A program made the translations under genes and the position numbers. DNA of 64,000 nt. It comes from Dermatemys mawii. Taxonomy: Eukaryota > Chordata > Testudines > Dermatemydidae. The notes beneath the pieces are model-generated. The model was not told the origin of the DNA, did no database searches, and was given only the letters and a program-made list of their open reading frames with translations. Shown here piece by piece: positions 23,617-36,140 of this stretch (its first letter is position 1; every line of letters begins with the position of its first letter). The stretch spans positions 15,525,360 through 15,589,359 of the forward strand of contig ML677334.1 of the NCBI GenBank assembly GCA_007922305.1, read 5' to 3'.

Positions 23617-24594
23617 AGTTTTTTATAAGGTGTGTAGCCTTGTGTGCACATGCTTTATGAAATGTAATGTGGCTACAGATTAGCAAGCCACTAATAATGG
23701 ACACCTCTAACCATAACAAATGTAATTGCCTTTAAGGGCCAGCTTTCTGTCTCAGATGTTTTAAACTGTTATCAGTGCATTGTATCCTACAGATGGATAA
23801 TTACTTGGGCAGTATTCCTAGTTTCACACTCCAAGAACAGGCACAGCTGCGTTCAATGGACATAAGAATTTTTATCTCTTCTCATCTCATTCATTATTCC
23901 AATACAATTATCCTTATTTATTATAGTCATTTATTTTAAAGGTCAAGAGTAAAGACTGGTTATGGTTTGTGATGGCATTATTAAAAATAATTAAAACAAT
24001 TCATATAAAATATACTGATTACTGATTTTTAATGGGAAAATATTTACTTTACAAAGAAATTAAAATTAAAAACATAAATTAATCACTTCTTGAGATGTTT
24101 CATTAACTATGAAAAAGTGCAATAAGTCATAATGTGATTATTTATGCTAAACAGCTTTGGTTTTATAAGTAGCTCATTAAGTGACTTCTTATCTAAGTTA
24201 AATGTCTGGGAGCTTATATTTTCATTAATGTTATCTGTGTTCACATAAACAAATTCATACATAAATTTATATTAATCGGTTTTAAATAGATTTTAATAGA
24301 AAAAACTACTACCTGAAAGAGCTAATCTTTTTTATTATCAAACCATTAAATTTTAACTGATGAATGCTGCTATATATAAAGAATGCTGGGTTAATAAGCT
24401 TTAAAACTATGTGTACCTAACTAGTGAATAATCAAAACTGTGTAAGAGGAGCCATGACAAACTCCTTTCACTCTAACTGGATCTGAACTCCAAGATTGTG
24501 CTTTGAATTAAGCGGAGAGCACCAAGACAATTTCAAGCTCTGTATCTGTCTTCTGGTGTTGAGTATCATGGACACTGGAAAAGAATCACAGTAA
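23617..24594. other. unique AT-rich sequence, nothing recognised
   Basis: No supported feature. Confidence 0.45.
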
Positions 24595-24875
24595 GGCTAA
24601 ATCTATATTTGGAGCTGGGGATATGATTCCTAGTTCAAGAAGACATTCAGACCAGATCTCTAAAATTAGTTGTGTAGTTGTGGTGGCATGGGCAGTGACA
24701 AGCAGCAGCATGGGCCTGTCAGCCCAAGTACAAATCCGCCTAGATACCCATGGATACATTTCTGGGGTAGCTAGCCCATGGCACCACTAGTATTTTTAGT
24801 GAACTAGCTTGACAAGAGCTAGCCTGAATAGGTCTACTCAAGGTCAGAATCACACCCCTAGCTCCAAATGGATGT
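24595..24875. mobile_element. MITE-like palindromic repeat
   Basis: Outer ends 'atatttggagctggggatat' and 'cacacccctagctccaaatg' are inverted. Inner pairs are 'ggtggcatgggcagtgacaa' with 'ctagcccatggcaccacta' and 'agttcaagaagacattcag' with 'gaataggtctactcaagg'. The central axis lies near 24720. No coding capacity. Superfamily not determined because no clean target duplication is visible. Confidence 0.6.
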
Positions 24876-25095
24876 GCAGCCTCCATCAATTTCCTCAGAC
24901 ACCGATCAGGAAACTTTGCCGGAGTCAGGAAAATATCATCTCTTAACTTCAGTGGAGAGATTTTGTACAAATATAAATAAAATAATAATTAATAATAATT
25001 AATAAAAATATTACACTGAAGACCTGAACTGTGCCAAAAATCATGTGATATTTATATGTACAATTAGAGCTTAGGTACTGCTTGTTCATATATCA
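24876..25095. other. AT-rich sequence with a short 'aataattaataa' tract
   Basis: A simple AT-rich tract at 24974-25012 is the only structure here. Confidence 0.5.
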
Positions 25096-25305
25096 TGGGG
25101 TAGCCATATTCATCTGCATCCACAAAAATGAGGAGTCTGGTGTCACCTTAAAGACAAAACAGATTTGTATTTGGGCATAAGCTTTTGTGGGTAAAAAACC
25201 CACTTCTCCATGCATCTGAAGAAGTGGGTGTTTTACTCATGAAAGCGTAAGCCTAGGTAAATCTGTTTGTCTTTAAGGTGCCATCAGACTCCTTGTTTTT
25301 GCTTG
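25096..25305. repeat. inverted-repeat interspersed element
   Basis: The left arm 'aggagtctggtgtcacctta' + 'aagacaaaacagattt' pairs with the right arm 'aaatctgtttgtctttaagg' + 'tgccatcagactcct'. The centre has 'cccacttctccatgcatctg' and 'gaagaagtgggtg', itself a hairpin. It is a repeat type that I recognise as common in reptile and other vertebrate genomes. I do not assign a superfamily. Confidence 0.7.
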
Positions 25306-27060
25306 TTCATATGGTAACAATAACACAATACAGTAGTTGAAATCAGCTTAATAGGCTAAACAAAACCAATATGATAAAATACTATTTTCATGTCACGAAG
25401 ACATGTCATAACATTTCATCTCATCCAGACACATTGAGCATGCAGATATTTAACCGATTCAAAAATAATATAAACAAGAAAATTTCCTCCTCTACAAGCT
25501 TACGCTAAAATTGCAATATTATGCAGAGTTCATCAGATTAAATATAGCATGCATCATACCCACTCATGCTGTAGTATTATTGCTGAACAGCCAAACAGTC
25601 CCCATGAGCCCTTAGCAGGATTCTAGAGAAGTCGCTTCAGAGAGGAATTTGCATTTCTCCAACATTTTTAGTAAACAAATTTAGAAAAAAAGGCAATGAG
25701 TCCAACAGACACGCAGGCTATTCATAAGCACATGCAAACAACTAGATTAAAAGCACATTAAGGTTCAAAGTCAAGCATTCAAACATTAGGAGATGAGGCT
25801 TTAATTCATCTCTTGTGTGTGAACGTTATGTGCATCCCAAATTAGGGGATGCTGTGCTTCAATTCCATATCAGTGAAATGGGGATAAAATCCATCCTTAT
25901 ACCACAAGAATGTTCTGAAAATAAATTCATGTTTGTGCATCAGATACCATAGTGATGAACACCACAGAAAGACCTGTGAGGAAATTAATAATTCAGTCTT
26001 CCTAGCAGGATTTGAATAATATGCAATAAATAAGGCCTGAGATCACACTTTAAATAGTGAGAAGAAAACAAAATATGAAATAGCTGCTCGTTTAAGGAGT
26101 TTTCTCTGTCTTGAACACTGAATGAGACAGGGCTCCCATGGGAAGAGTCATATAATGAAAAAAATATTATAATCCAGTCACATAAGGTGGCTGAATTAAG
26201 GCTACATGAGCAACCTTAATTCTGGCATATCCTAAATTGACTTCTTTACTTTGCAACCCTAACAGCATTGGGTGCACTGAGAGCAAAGGAAAGAAAGTCT
26301 CTCTGCTCTCAGTTCCCATGTCCATCATCACAGCAGAGAGGAGAAGCAACTGTTCATCCCCAAGCAGAAGTATGCCCAATACAGATGGAATCTCTGGGGA
26401 ATTTAACTGTCAAACTAAGAAGTGTTTATTGAGCATGCACCAACACGTTTTCAGAGGATTATAACTTGGGTAAATTTGGACAACTTTTCACCAGAATAGT
26501 GGAAGGCACATCTCTGGCACAAAGGCTTATAACTTTACCAAATTTCAAGTCTCGACTCCTATGCATCGAAGCATTATCATTTCTCAACGAAATGACTATA
26601 AGAATGTATCTTTGTTTTAACATGAGACAAAATATCGGTTTTGCCTCTTTTCCAGAAACAGATGAATCATATTTTTTCTGATTTGTTTTTAAATAAGATG
26701 TCTTGATGCAGACATACAACATCAAAAATTTCATTCTGAAAGGCTTAAGTCTGGCAAAGTTATACACAATTGAGCATAGGATCTTATGTTGGGCAAGCTT
26801 ATCTAAAGACATTACTGCCAGTTCCAGCTATACTAAACAGAGTATCTTAAACAGTGGAATATACAGTTTTTTCTCAAGTATATCTTTATTTGGGAATCTG
26901 TTCTAAATCCTAAAGTCTGAAGTCAAAGAGAGTTCAAAAAGGGTTTTTTGACTGACTAGGGAAAACAGGATTTAGCCATGCAAACAGGAATCTGCTCTGT
27001 TCCAATATTTTTCACCAGCAGATGGCACTAACAATTCAGCAAGGACAATGTTATTTACAT
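25306..27060. other. unique sequence, nothing recognised
   Basis: Overlapping open frames on both strands at 26167-26906 have no domain signatures and are not convincing exons. Confidence 0.45.
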
Positions 27061-28060
27061 TATAAATAGCAACGAAGTGGCCAATATTGTCCTAAGTGCA
27101 GCCCAAACCCCAGCACCATCTTCTAGTAACACCTGAGGCAGCACAGCTGGGGCCAACCTAGCTCAGTCCTATGCCTCTGGCTGGAGTGAAAGGAGAAGCC
27201 CAAGGGGCACTAGCACAGAATGGGGAGCTGGTGCTGAAAAGCACCAATCCAGCCCAACGATTCAACTTTCTGGATCAGGATAAGATCTAGTAAGGCCAGT
27301 CTTCCACCCACACTAATACACCCGAACCCAGTCCCTAAACCATCCCTCCCCTGGGTGTCTAACTCAATCTCCTCCCTGCCAATCACTGTATCCCACACTA
27401 GGGTTGCCAGGTGTCTGCTTTCTCCCTAGAACACTCAGTTGAAAACGACCTTGATGGCTCTGGTTGGCACCACTGACTGGGCCGTTAAAAATCTTGTTGT
27501 CAGGGCAATGGAGCTAAGGCAGGCTCCCTACCTGCCCTGGCTCTGCACCATTCCTGGGAGCCACCTGTATATGCCTGTGACCCCTAGGCACAGGGATGAT
27601 CAGGGAAGCTCTTAGCTCTGCCCCCTGCCCTGAGTGCTGGCTCCGCAGCTCACATTGGCTAGGAACTGTGGCCAGTAGGAGCCAAGTAGTGGGCACTGAG
27701 GGCACGGGCAGTGTGCACTGCACAGCGCTGCCTGGCATGCCTCCACCTATGGGACAGATCTGCCAGGAACAACGTAGAGCCAAGGAGCCTTCCTTAACTC
27801 CGCTGCACTGCCAACCAGGAGTCACTTGATGCAAGTGCCACCCTGTTGGAATCTGCACACCTCACTCCTTCCTACACCCTGAACCTCCTACCCCAGGTTG
27901 GAACACCCTCGTGCACCCTAACTCCCTCACAAAGTCAGCACCTCCCACACCTTCCACCCCTCCCAGAGCCTCAGCATGCCATGTTGCCAACACTCTGGCC
28001 CGCTGCTCCTGGGCAGTGCTGTGGCTAGCTTCGGAGGGGCCTAAGCTCCTGCCGCTCTGA
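27061..28060. repeat. GC-rich repeat-like block, unclassified
   Basis: A compositional shift to C/G-rich sequence, with motifs shared with the 12-kb block ('tccttcctacaccctgaacc', 'ccagagcctcagca'). Open frames on both strands reflect the low density of stop codons. No defined ends. Confidence 0.35.
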
Positions 28061-28470
28061 GTGGCGAGGTAAGGGGGTGGGGCTCCGAGCTCCAGCAGGC
28101 CACATGGCCTCCAGACTTGCTGCTCTGAGCAGAATGGTAAGGGGGGCAGGGCTGTGGGGAGTTGGATAAGGGGCAGGGAGTCCCGGGGGAAGTCAGGGGA
28201 CAGGGAGCAGGTGGGGTCCTGGGTGTCAGTTAAGGTGGGGGGTCACTTGAGGGGGTGGTCAGGGGACAAGGAGCAGGAAGGGGGGGTTACTAATGAGATG
28301 AGGTCCTGGGGTGTGTGGTTAGGGGTGGGGTGATCTCTGGAGGGGGCAGTCAGGGGGCAAGGAGCCCGGTGGGTTGGATGGGTTTGGGTTTCTGAGGGGA
28401 GTAGTTGGGGGGCAGGAAGTGGGTGAGGGTCAGACTGGGGTGGGGCCAGGCTGTTTGGGGAGGCACAGCC
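28061..28470 (+). repeat. G-rich degenerate minisatellite
   Basis: Recurring units around 'gtcaggggacagggagcag' (28193, 28258, 28348 and others), separated by runs of 4-7 G. There are many closely spaced G-tracts on the + strand. Confidence 0.7.
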
Positions 28471-28560
28471 TTCCCTACCCAGCTCTCAGTGCAATTTTGC
28501 AACCCTCATGTGGCCCTCAGGGCAAAATGTTTGCCCACCCCTGCTCTAGTTGGAGTCCCC
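28471..28560. repeat. transposon-end-like fragment
   Basis: 'gcaaccctcatgtggccctc' + 'agggcaaaatgtttgcccac' resembles the terminal part of a reptile DNA transposon family. It is only a fragment. Confidence 0.35.
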
Positions 28561-28564
28561 CACT

Positions 28565-28800
28565 GCCCTAGGGTGACAATGTCAGCTGTAACAGGCTTTG
28601 TCAATTTCAGGGCTCTGTGAAATTGACAAGAATAAAAGCTAACTGCTGATGTAAGCAACCCACAGTGTCTCCAGGGCTACTATGTTTCCCTAACTACACC
28701 AACATAAGCCCTACACCTCTTGTGGAGATAGAGTTATTATGTTGGTGTAGTAGGACACTTACATCAGTGGGAGCAAGGTTGTAGTGGGTACTGCCTTTTG
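28565..28800. repeat. fragment related to the 48.4-kb MITE
   Basis: Shares 'gtcaatttcagggctctgtg'-type sequence and 'gacacttacatcagtggg' with the middle of the element at 48438-49105. It also has its own short palindrome ('acaccaacataagcc...ttatgttggtgtag'). Confidence 0.45.
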
Positions 28801-29770
28801 TCGCTCTAACTCTGATTTCCCCCCTTATATTCTCTCTCTTCTCTGTCACTGTTAATTTCCTGTTCCTCCTTTATGTCCATGGAATTCTTGGCTTCAGAAT
28901 TGTTAAGCTGGCCAACAAACTGTACTTTCAGAAATTGAAACTTTTGCTTATCACTTGCATTAAAAATAAACTTCAACAATGGCATCAAAGACAAAATGTA
29001 CTTTGTTCATAATTCACAATGCTGCCAAGTAATGGAGTTATTAGTATCTTAATTTTTTATGACATTTGCAAGGGGACATTATAAAAAAATCTTAGCAAAT
29101 CTGACTTTATTGCATTTCACAAACTCAACTTACATTTGGACTTAAAGTAATAATGAGCATTTTACTTGTATCGAGCTACTGGAATTATATATCTGATAAT
29201 GTAATTTCAAAAGTTCAGCAGCAGTCAAAATTCTAATTTAAACTTTAGGAAAGTTTTCAGCTAAAATCTCGTGCAGAACGGTAGAGCAGTATGCCTAAAG
29301 CAGCAGCCACTTACCAAAATACACAAGTTACTAGCTGCACTGCAGACATACTGTGAACAGATAGAATTCTCATCGTGTTTCAGTGGAGTATGTACACACT
29401 GCATATAGTCCAACCTTACCCTGCTCTTGGAGTTCGATTTTATTAGAAACTCAAACAACATTAACTAAGCTTATAGAGCTCTGGAAGTTAGGAACTTCAA
29501 TTCTGAACTCCCATACCTTGGTGTGAAAAAGCCTGGATTAAAGTATGAACTGAAGGAAAATCAAGAGTGATTCTTTCTACAAGGATTTTTTGGGTAGAGT
29601 GTTGCCTGAGATGGATTTTTTTGGGGGGGGGGGGCCGCGAGGGGGAGGTTGAGCTTTATGGAATTTTTTGAAGGTTATATAGTTTTTGCTAGTGTAGGCA
29701 TATGGTGCAAGCGCTGTTGGTTTTGTCTTCTTGTGTTGAGTTGTTTTTACAATTATTATCAAAGGCACTT
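28801..29770. other. unique sequence with a G homopolymer
   Basis: No gene recognised. A T-run followed by a run of about 12 G's at 29620-29635 and 'ccgcgaggggga' is the only oddity; homopolymer length may be a sequencing uncertainty. Confidence 0.45.
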
Positions 29771-29895
29771 AGGGCCAGATTTCCAAAGATACTTAGGTGC
29801 CTAAAGATGCAGATAGGAATTTAATAGGATTTTCAGAAATGCCTAGGCACCAGACTCCCATTTAAATCAATAACTTAAAAAAAAATCTGACCTCT
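29771..29895. repeat. palindromic repeat ('gccagatttccaaagatac')
   Basis: Contains 'cttaggtgcctaaagatgca' and 'aatgcctaggcaccagactc', which are mutually inverted around 29835. It is the same type as 2876-2978. Confidence 0.55.
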
Positions 29896-30509
29896 AAAAA
29901 CTGAGCCAGACTGCTTCTCTGTCTCTATCCCACTCCAATAATAAATATAAAGAAATCTTTAACAAATTCAGTAAACATAGATCAAAGAATATACACCTAA
30001 ACCTAGCCTATTGTCCCAAGCTTGGCTGTTCCTACAGTATTCCTGAAGGTCCATTCTTTGCCCCAAACTTTCTGTAATGCATAGAGGAAAGTAGTTTCCA
30101 ACTCCTCTTATATCCTGGCTGGAACTATTCAATCTACCTGATAGTAAAAGTCAGCAGTAATTACAGCAGCCTTCAACCCCTTATAAATGGATTACTTAAT
30201 ATGCTGTCACCTATACCCATCCACCCAAAACTATAGCCTTTTACAAATATTATCACAATGTAGAGCTCTTTGCACTTTTTTACACTACTTACCAACAGCA
30301 TTCAATAAACATACTTTTAAAAGCAGTTGAATCTACTTGTCAGCTATTTATATGCTAATATCTATTTATTTTTATTTTATAAATATGTATATAATACATT
30401 TAATTAGGTTAAATATTCAAAAATGTCAAAGAGAAGGTTGGGTCTTCACAAGTTCAAAAACCCTTAATTGGATACTTAGAACTCAGGCTCAGTTTTGGAG
30501 GCCTTACCA
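29896..30509. other. unique AT-rich sequence, nothing recognised
   Basis: No supported feature. Confidence 0.45.
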
Positions 30510-30533
30510 AAAATAAATAAATAAATAAATAAA
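30510..30533. repeat. (AAAT)n microsatellite
   Basis: Six AAAT units. Confidence 0.95.
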
Positions 30534-33190
30534 GTTCAAAATAACTGAACAGTATCTTTGAGACAGACTGCTTTTTAACCCTGTTAGGACTTTATCTAAT
30601 TTCTGGCAAGACACTAACTGCACAAAGCAATATAAGAGCAGGAATAGAAGTGTTACTGTACATACAAATCAGTATTCTAGTATGCTAGATGTCAGTTGAC
30701 ATTGTTTATAATAGCTCTTCCTGTAACTACTGTATTGTGCATAAGTCAAAACTGACTGGCTCCAAAGTCTACTGAATTTAGCAGACTTCCATTGACTTCA
30801 GGAAGGTTTGGACAAGGTCCTATATAAACAATAATGAGCGTGTAATTTGTATCTACGCTTAAGAGAAAACAAAACAATTTATACTCATAAGAGTTTCTTG
30901 ATGCCTGGTATATATGTATACATATACAGACAGACTTGAGTTTTTCATGTTTTTATCTTTATTTGAATAATAAAAATATTGCCTATACAAATCTCTAGAC
31001 ACCTTAACATGCAAACACAATTAATACCACGATAAAACCATAGCATTAAGAAAAATCACTCAAAATGTAACAACTAGACTATTTTCTGCAAAATAGCTCC
31101 TTTCAACCCTTTTACCATTCTGGGAAGCAAAATCATCAGCCCTTCCAAAATCCTCCCCTCCCCAAATCAAACAGTCTTTTGCAGAACACCTATGGCACCA
31201 CCTTTGGGATATTTACTCAAATCATAATTGCATATATTCTTTTTATTATCTTTGTCCCTGTATTCCGTGATTTCCCTGAGACTGAATACTATATGGGGAA
31301 AAGGAAAAAAAATATTTACCATAATCAAGGGCTATATTAAACTTAGTCTCTCAGGGGGCTGATGTGGGCTTTTTCAATCTCTTATAAAGCCTGATTGTGA
31401 TTTAACCTAATCTCCAAATTTTCTATTAATCAAAGATTACAGCAGTTTCACATTTGGTCCCTACTGGATTGGGCACACCCGTGTAATTGCCATTATCAAC
31501 TTTCTGAGCAAAATATCTGGCTTGATATTTTTGATGTACATCTGTGTACCTGCATTAGAATCATGAATGGACTAATAAATAGGCATGATCAGTCCGTCAC
31601 TCATTTCAAGGCCCAAATTAAATTGATTACTACTACTCCAGGACTACCTATGTAATCTGCCAAGTGAACATATTTTAAAAGTGATTTGGCTAGCAAGCAA
31701 TTCCCCTCCCCTCCAACCAATATTTAACAGTTTCTTTAGACATGGAGTAACTAGAATAATACAAGAAGCATAAAAGATACAAATAATGAATTTGAGTGCT
31801 CCTAGAAAGAGACTAGGGACCTAAACCTAGAAAGTGCTGAATAAATGCAACTTAAATAGGAGCCATGAATCTCAACTGCACTTCATCGCTCCTTTTAGTC
31901 TCAGAGTTATCTACATTCTGCACAAGTTTGGTGTACTTCCACTTTTAACAATGGAAATTCTTTACATCAGAAATAAAGACTCATGAAACTGAGGTTACAG
32001 AAAGAGTTATTTACCCCAAAGGAATACATTCCATATCATTTTAACTTTCCTGCATGAGTATTTTCCATGTGTGTGAGGATGTGCTCCTGTCCCTCCTTTT
32101 AAGTGTTTGTCACATATTTGGACATTGGCAAGTAGAGAGATATGCTGGCAGATGGAGGTTTTCAGAATAACACCAAAACGATGCAGTTAGGGGAATGTCC
32201 AGTCTTCTCCACACATCCGTAAAGAGAAATGAACCATAACCTTGCATAACTCCTAGATAGTTCGCCTAGACCTTCTCCTAAACCGCATGTGATTGAGGAG
32301 AATCTGTGGAGAGGATCTAAGTAATGCTGGGGGAGAGAGGGAAAGCAGCACTCAGAAAGTGGCATTTTATGGCATTTTGTCAAAATTTAACTCCAAAACC
32401 AGTTTGGTCTATTGATTTCATGAACTGGCTGATGCTCTTGATGTCTTTAATTATTATTCTTTAACCTGAATTCATTATGTGGAAGTGTAGGTTCCATCTG
32501 AGATAGTTTTCTAAACTGTGATATCAGCTATATTAAGACATAATTCTCACAGTACAATGCCTTTTCAGAGTTCTTATGTGAGAAGATTATTAAGTGCCGA
32601 CCCTGGCATGTCCACCCTTTTTCCTTATTGACTCTTTCACTATGTATATCACTAAGTCAAAAGTAAAATATCCATCAGACTAAAGAAAAATGGGTAGTAT
32701 CAACAATAATTGAAATTGCCTTGTAAGACTTAACCTTGGGACCTTCATATCATTCCATGACCTCCTGCAATAGAATTAGTTTGCATTTTTGGGGGGAGGG
32801 GAATTATACCCACCACTCCACCTCTTTTCCCCTCAAAAAAAAAAAATCAGATGAATTCTTATACTGATCCTCACCCCCATGGTACTTTCTGAAAAGAAAC
32901 CAAACACATTTTAGACCAGTTCTACTTGCAAAGCTTATTCAGGTTCCCAAAGTAGAAAGCCAGTGAGCCAAAGAAATATCTGTTGATTAGAAATGTTCCT
33001 ATGAAGTTTGAGGTCTGCAGAAGTAATGTTGAGGTATTGTGAGCATGAAGGATTTAGTTCTTTACAATATGCTGTTTATGTAAAGGAACTTTATGTTATA
33101 CATAAAGAGTACTGGAATTACACAAATTTAGAAAAAGACAAAGAGTACTAATGATTCCAAGAACAATGATAGTAAGATCTCAGTAAACAA
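30534..33190. other. unique AT-rich sequence, nothing recognised
   Basis: 2.6 kb without a supported repeat or gene. A few short phrases ('cttccattgacttcag' at 30787) recall dispersed reptile repeats. Confidence 0.4.
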
Positions 33191-33425
33191 ACACTTACCA
33201 AAAAAAAATAATAAAAAAATAAAAAAATAAAAAATCTAGCCCTCATGGCTGCAGAGAAAATTAAAAAAAAAAAAACCACGAACCAAAAGTCTCAAAAATA
33301 AGATGACAATGAAAAAATAAAAACAAACAAACAAACACACCCTGTATTTTTTAATTATTAAGCTAATCTCATGAGTTTTTTTGGCTCTGACTCATGATTT
33401 TTGAATTCTTAGGATTGGCGCTACT
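33191..33425. repeat. A-rich tract plus a dispersed-repeat-like tail
   Basis: A-runs and (AAAC)n around 33200-33340. These are followed by 'tctcatgagtttttttggct' + 'ctgactcatgatttttgaat', a phrase I associate with a dispersed sauropsid repeat. Confidence 0.4.
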
Positions 33426-35335
33426 AGGACACTACTAAGACATTTCCACCAGGCATTGGAATTACAGTGTCAGGTTACCTAAAAAAAAAAACAACCTAGG
33501 AACTCAGGCTTAAAAAAAAAATTCTTCTCCTTGGTAGAAAATGGACATCTGAGAGACTTCATATGAGATTTATTTGAAAGATGTTAGTAAAATCTAGCAC
33601 GAAGGAGCAAATGCCAGCTGCTGAAAAATATATTAATTAAAAAAACAAAGCAAACAAACCCCAATTAAGTGCTGAATAATGGATGTCAGGAAATTCACCA
33701 GACTGACATGCCATTCTAAGGATTGCCAGGAATTCCGATATTCCAATGGATGCTTGCTGTGGCAGCAATAAACTTTTTTTGTTTGTTAAATTTTCACCAC
33801 CAACTCAAATACAGTGTGCCTGGGCACTCACCACCACATGCAAAGTGGGCTCACCAAATCAGGCAGAGAGAAATCTTGCATTACTTTTGGCAATGCAGCT
33901 GCACACTTTCAATATGTGGGTTGTTCAGCTAATGGAAAAATGAAAACACAAAACATGTCCTAACAGTCACAGGGTTACATTAAGAAGCCACTGTGCAGAA
34001 AATGCAAATGAAGAGTGTGCAACTACAATCCGTATTCGTCACATAAGTTCCTTTCCCCTATACAGGTGATTCCAGTGAGGAGAGTGGGGTTCTGTATAGA
34101 CAACCTCAAAATGTGATTGTAAGGCGAGCATAAATGGTGTACTGCAGACTAAGCGTTGGAGTGGATTTCACACACACCACAAAATCTAATTCCAATTATG
34201 ATTGGCAGGGTAATACCTCAGATTCCTGATCAACTTTGCTCCTCTATATGAGTAATGAGAGAGATTTTATTTCTAGTTCACTAGGTTTTTTTCAAAGGTT
34301 ACCATCATGGATTTCATTGGAGTACGAAGCTTATACTGAGTGCACCGTTAGATATCAACTACCATGTAATAGAACAAAAGTAGTATTCCAGTGAATCAAA
34401 TTATTGGCTCAGCTTTCAGTAAGATTCCAAAAAGTAGACGTAACAGAGGTGCTGCACACAATCCAGAGCATGTGGGGATCAGACTTATATAACGAACAAA
34501 CTTAAATTAGGTTAACAAAGAATGTCTTACAAGTCAATACAGTTTAATTAAAATTATATTTTAATTAAATAATTAAAGCAATTACATTGTCAGAATACAA
34601 AAGTAATTAAAAACACAAAAGATGTGATCATATATATATATAATCAGCCTCTGAATAGTAGAAATGAAGTTAACTAAAATTCTGCTGGTCTTGGCAGAAA
34701 TAAATGGCTCCATCATAATTCAACATTCCTGACTTTCTGGAAAAACTGGAAAGTGAAACTATTAATTATTTTGAAAGTTACTGTTATAAGCATCTCATCT
34801 AGTGAATATGTATATAATAGACATGTGCAAGCTGGAGATGGCAAAGTATATCATAAACCTTACTCAATCCCAATATTGTAGAACAAAAATATTTCAGATA
34901 GAAAAATATTGAACATTATTTTATAGGTTGTTTTTGTCTTGATAAACTAAATGGTATTGATCAGAATAAATATAAAAGTGTGTGTGTGCATCCATTCACA
35001 ATTCAATTTCTAAGTCTTTGACTGGAGCTGGATAAAAGGGGTTGGCAGAGAGTTTCCTACTGTATTTTGAAAGTCAATACTCCTTTCTGGAAGCTGCTGA
35101 AGAATCCATGTCATGGATGACTTTTAGCTCTCAGATAGATATTTCTGAAGTCATCCTTGGAATGCACCATATTGCACAAACAACAGGAGGACACACTTCC
35201 AGTTAATGCAGACACTTTATGAGGATTTCATTTGTCCACCTCTATGCAAATGAAGGCATATTATGTAGGCTATTCAAAACCCTTTATTCAGGATACTGGC
35301 ATCTTCCACTTGGGCCCTAACTGTATTAGAAGACT
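33426..35335. other. unique AT-rich sequence, nothing recognised
   Basis: The open frames at 33723-33943 do not resemble a known protein. A small AT tract lies near 34632. Confidence 0.4.
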
Positions 35336-35339
35336 GCTA

Positions 35340-35760
35340 CTAAGTTCGAAGGCCAGTGTCAGGACATTTAGATAGGGAGGGCTCAGTTACTACGGAGAAT
35401 TTTTTCGTAGGTATCTGGCTGTTGAGTCTTCCCAAAATTTTCAGGATCCAACTGACTGCCACATTTGGGGTCGGGGAGGAATTTTCCTCCATGTCAGAGG
35501 CCTGGTTCTGAGAGGTTTTTGTTTGTTTTATTTTGAGGGTTTTTATTGCCTCTCACTGCAGCATGGGGTACCAGCCACTTGCAGGTTTAAACAAGTGCAA
35601 ATGGTGGATTCTGTGTAACCTGAAGTCTTTAAATCAGTAACTCAGCCAGAGGTTAGGGATCGATTACAGGAGCAGGTGGGTGAGGTTCTGTAGCCTGCAG
35701 TGTGCAGGAGGTCACATTAGATAATGATGGTCCCCTTCTGGCCTTAAAATCTATAAAATG
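35340..35760 (+). mobile_element. CR1 LINE 3' end, sense (different subfamily)
   Basis: Carries CR1 3'-UTR phrases 'ggaggaattttcctccatgt', 'tgtgcaggaggtcacattag' and the terminal 'ccttctggccttaaaatcta'. It is strongly 5'-truncated, which is typical of CR1. No frame remains. Confidence 0.7.
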
Positions 35761-35764
35761 GTGT

Positions 35765-36140
35765 GAAAAAGTTCCTCCTCTGCCTTAGTGGGTCCTGCGC
35801 TTAGTGGGTCCTGTGACTGTGGGGCCTATTTCTGATCCTCCATCCGATCACGCACCTGGGCAGAGTTCCTCTAGGCGGCATCCGTTAGCTCCCTTGACAC
35901 CTTCAAGGAGCAATGGACGCTGTCCAGGTTCTCTGCTCGATGTCCCCATCAGACTCCCTTCGTTTGACCCTTTGACCCCACTCCTGTCCCTGTTCTTTCA
36001 TTAGTTGTCCCCCGAAATCATTTGGTTTCCAGGTCCTGTGGACATCCTCTTAGGCCAAGAGGGGCGGGGGTTCTTTAGCAGTGCCTGCCCACTTTCTGGA
36101 TTCCAATAGGATCATTCTCCTGTAGCCAGCTAGCCTGACG
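35765..36140. repeat. GC-richer repeat-like segment, unclassified
   Basis: A tandem phrase 'cttagtgggtcctg' occurs twice at its start, and overall composition differs from the flanks. The open frame 35804-36004 has no domain. No ends defined. Confidence 0.3.

Noticed and set aside
26167..26906. Cluster of overlapping frames on both strands as host exons
   Set aside because: No recognisable domain, no convincing splice sites and ordinary AT-rich composition.
27514..28620. Open frames in the second GC-rich block
   Set aside because: Same compositional artefact; partly minisatellite.
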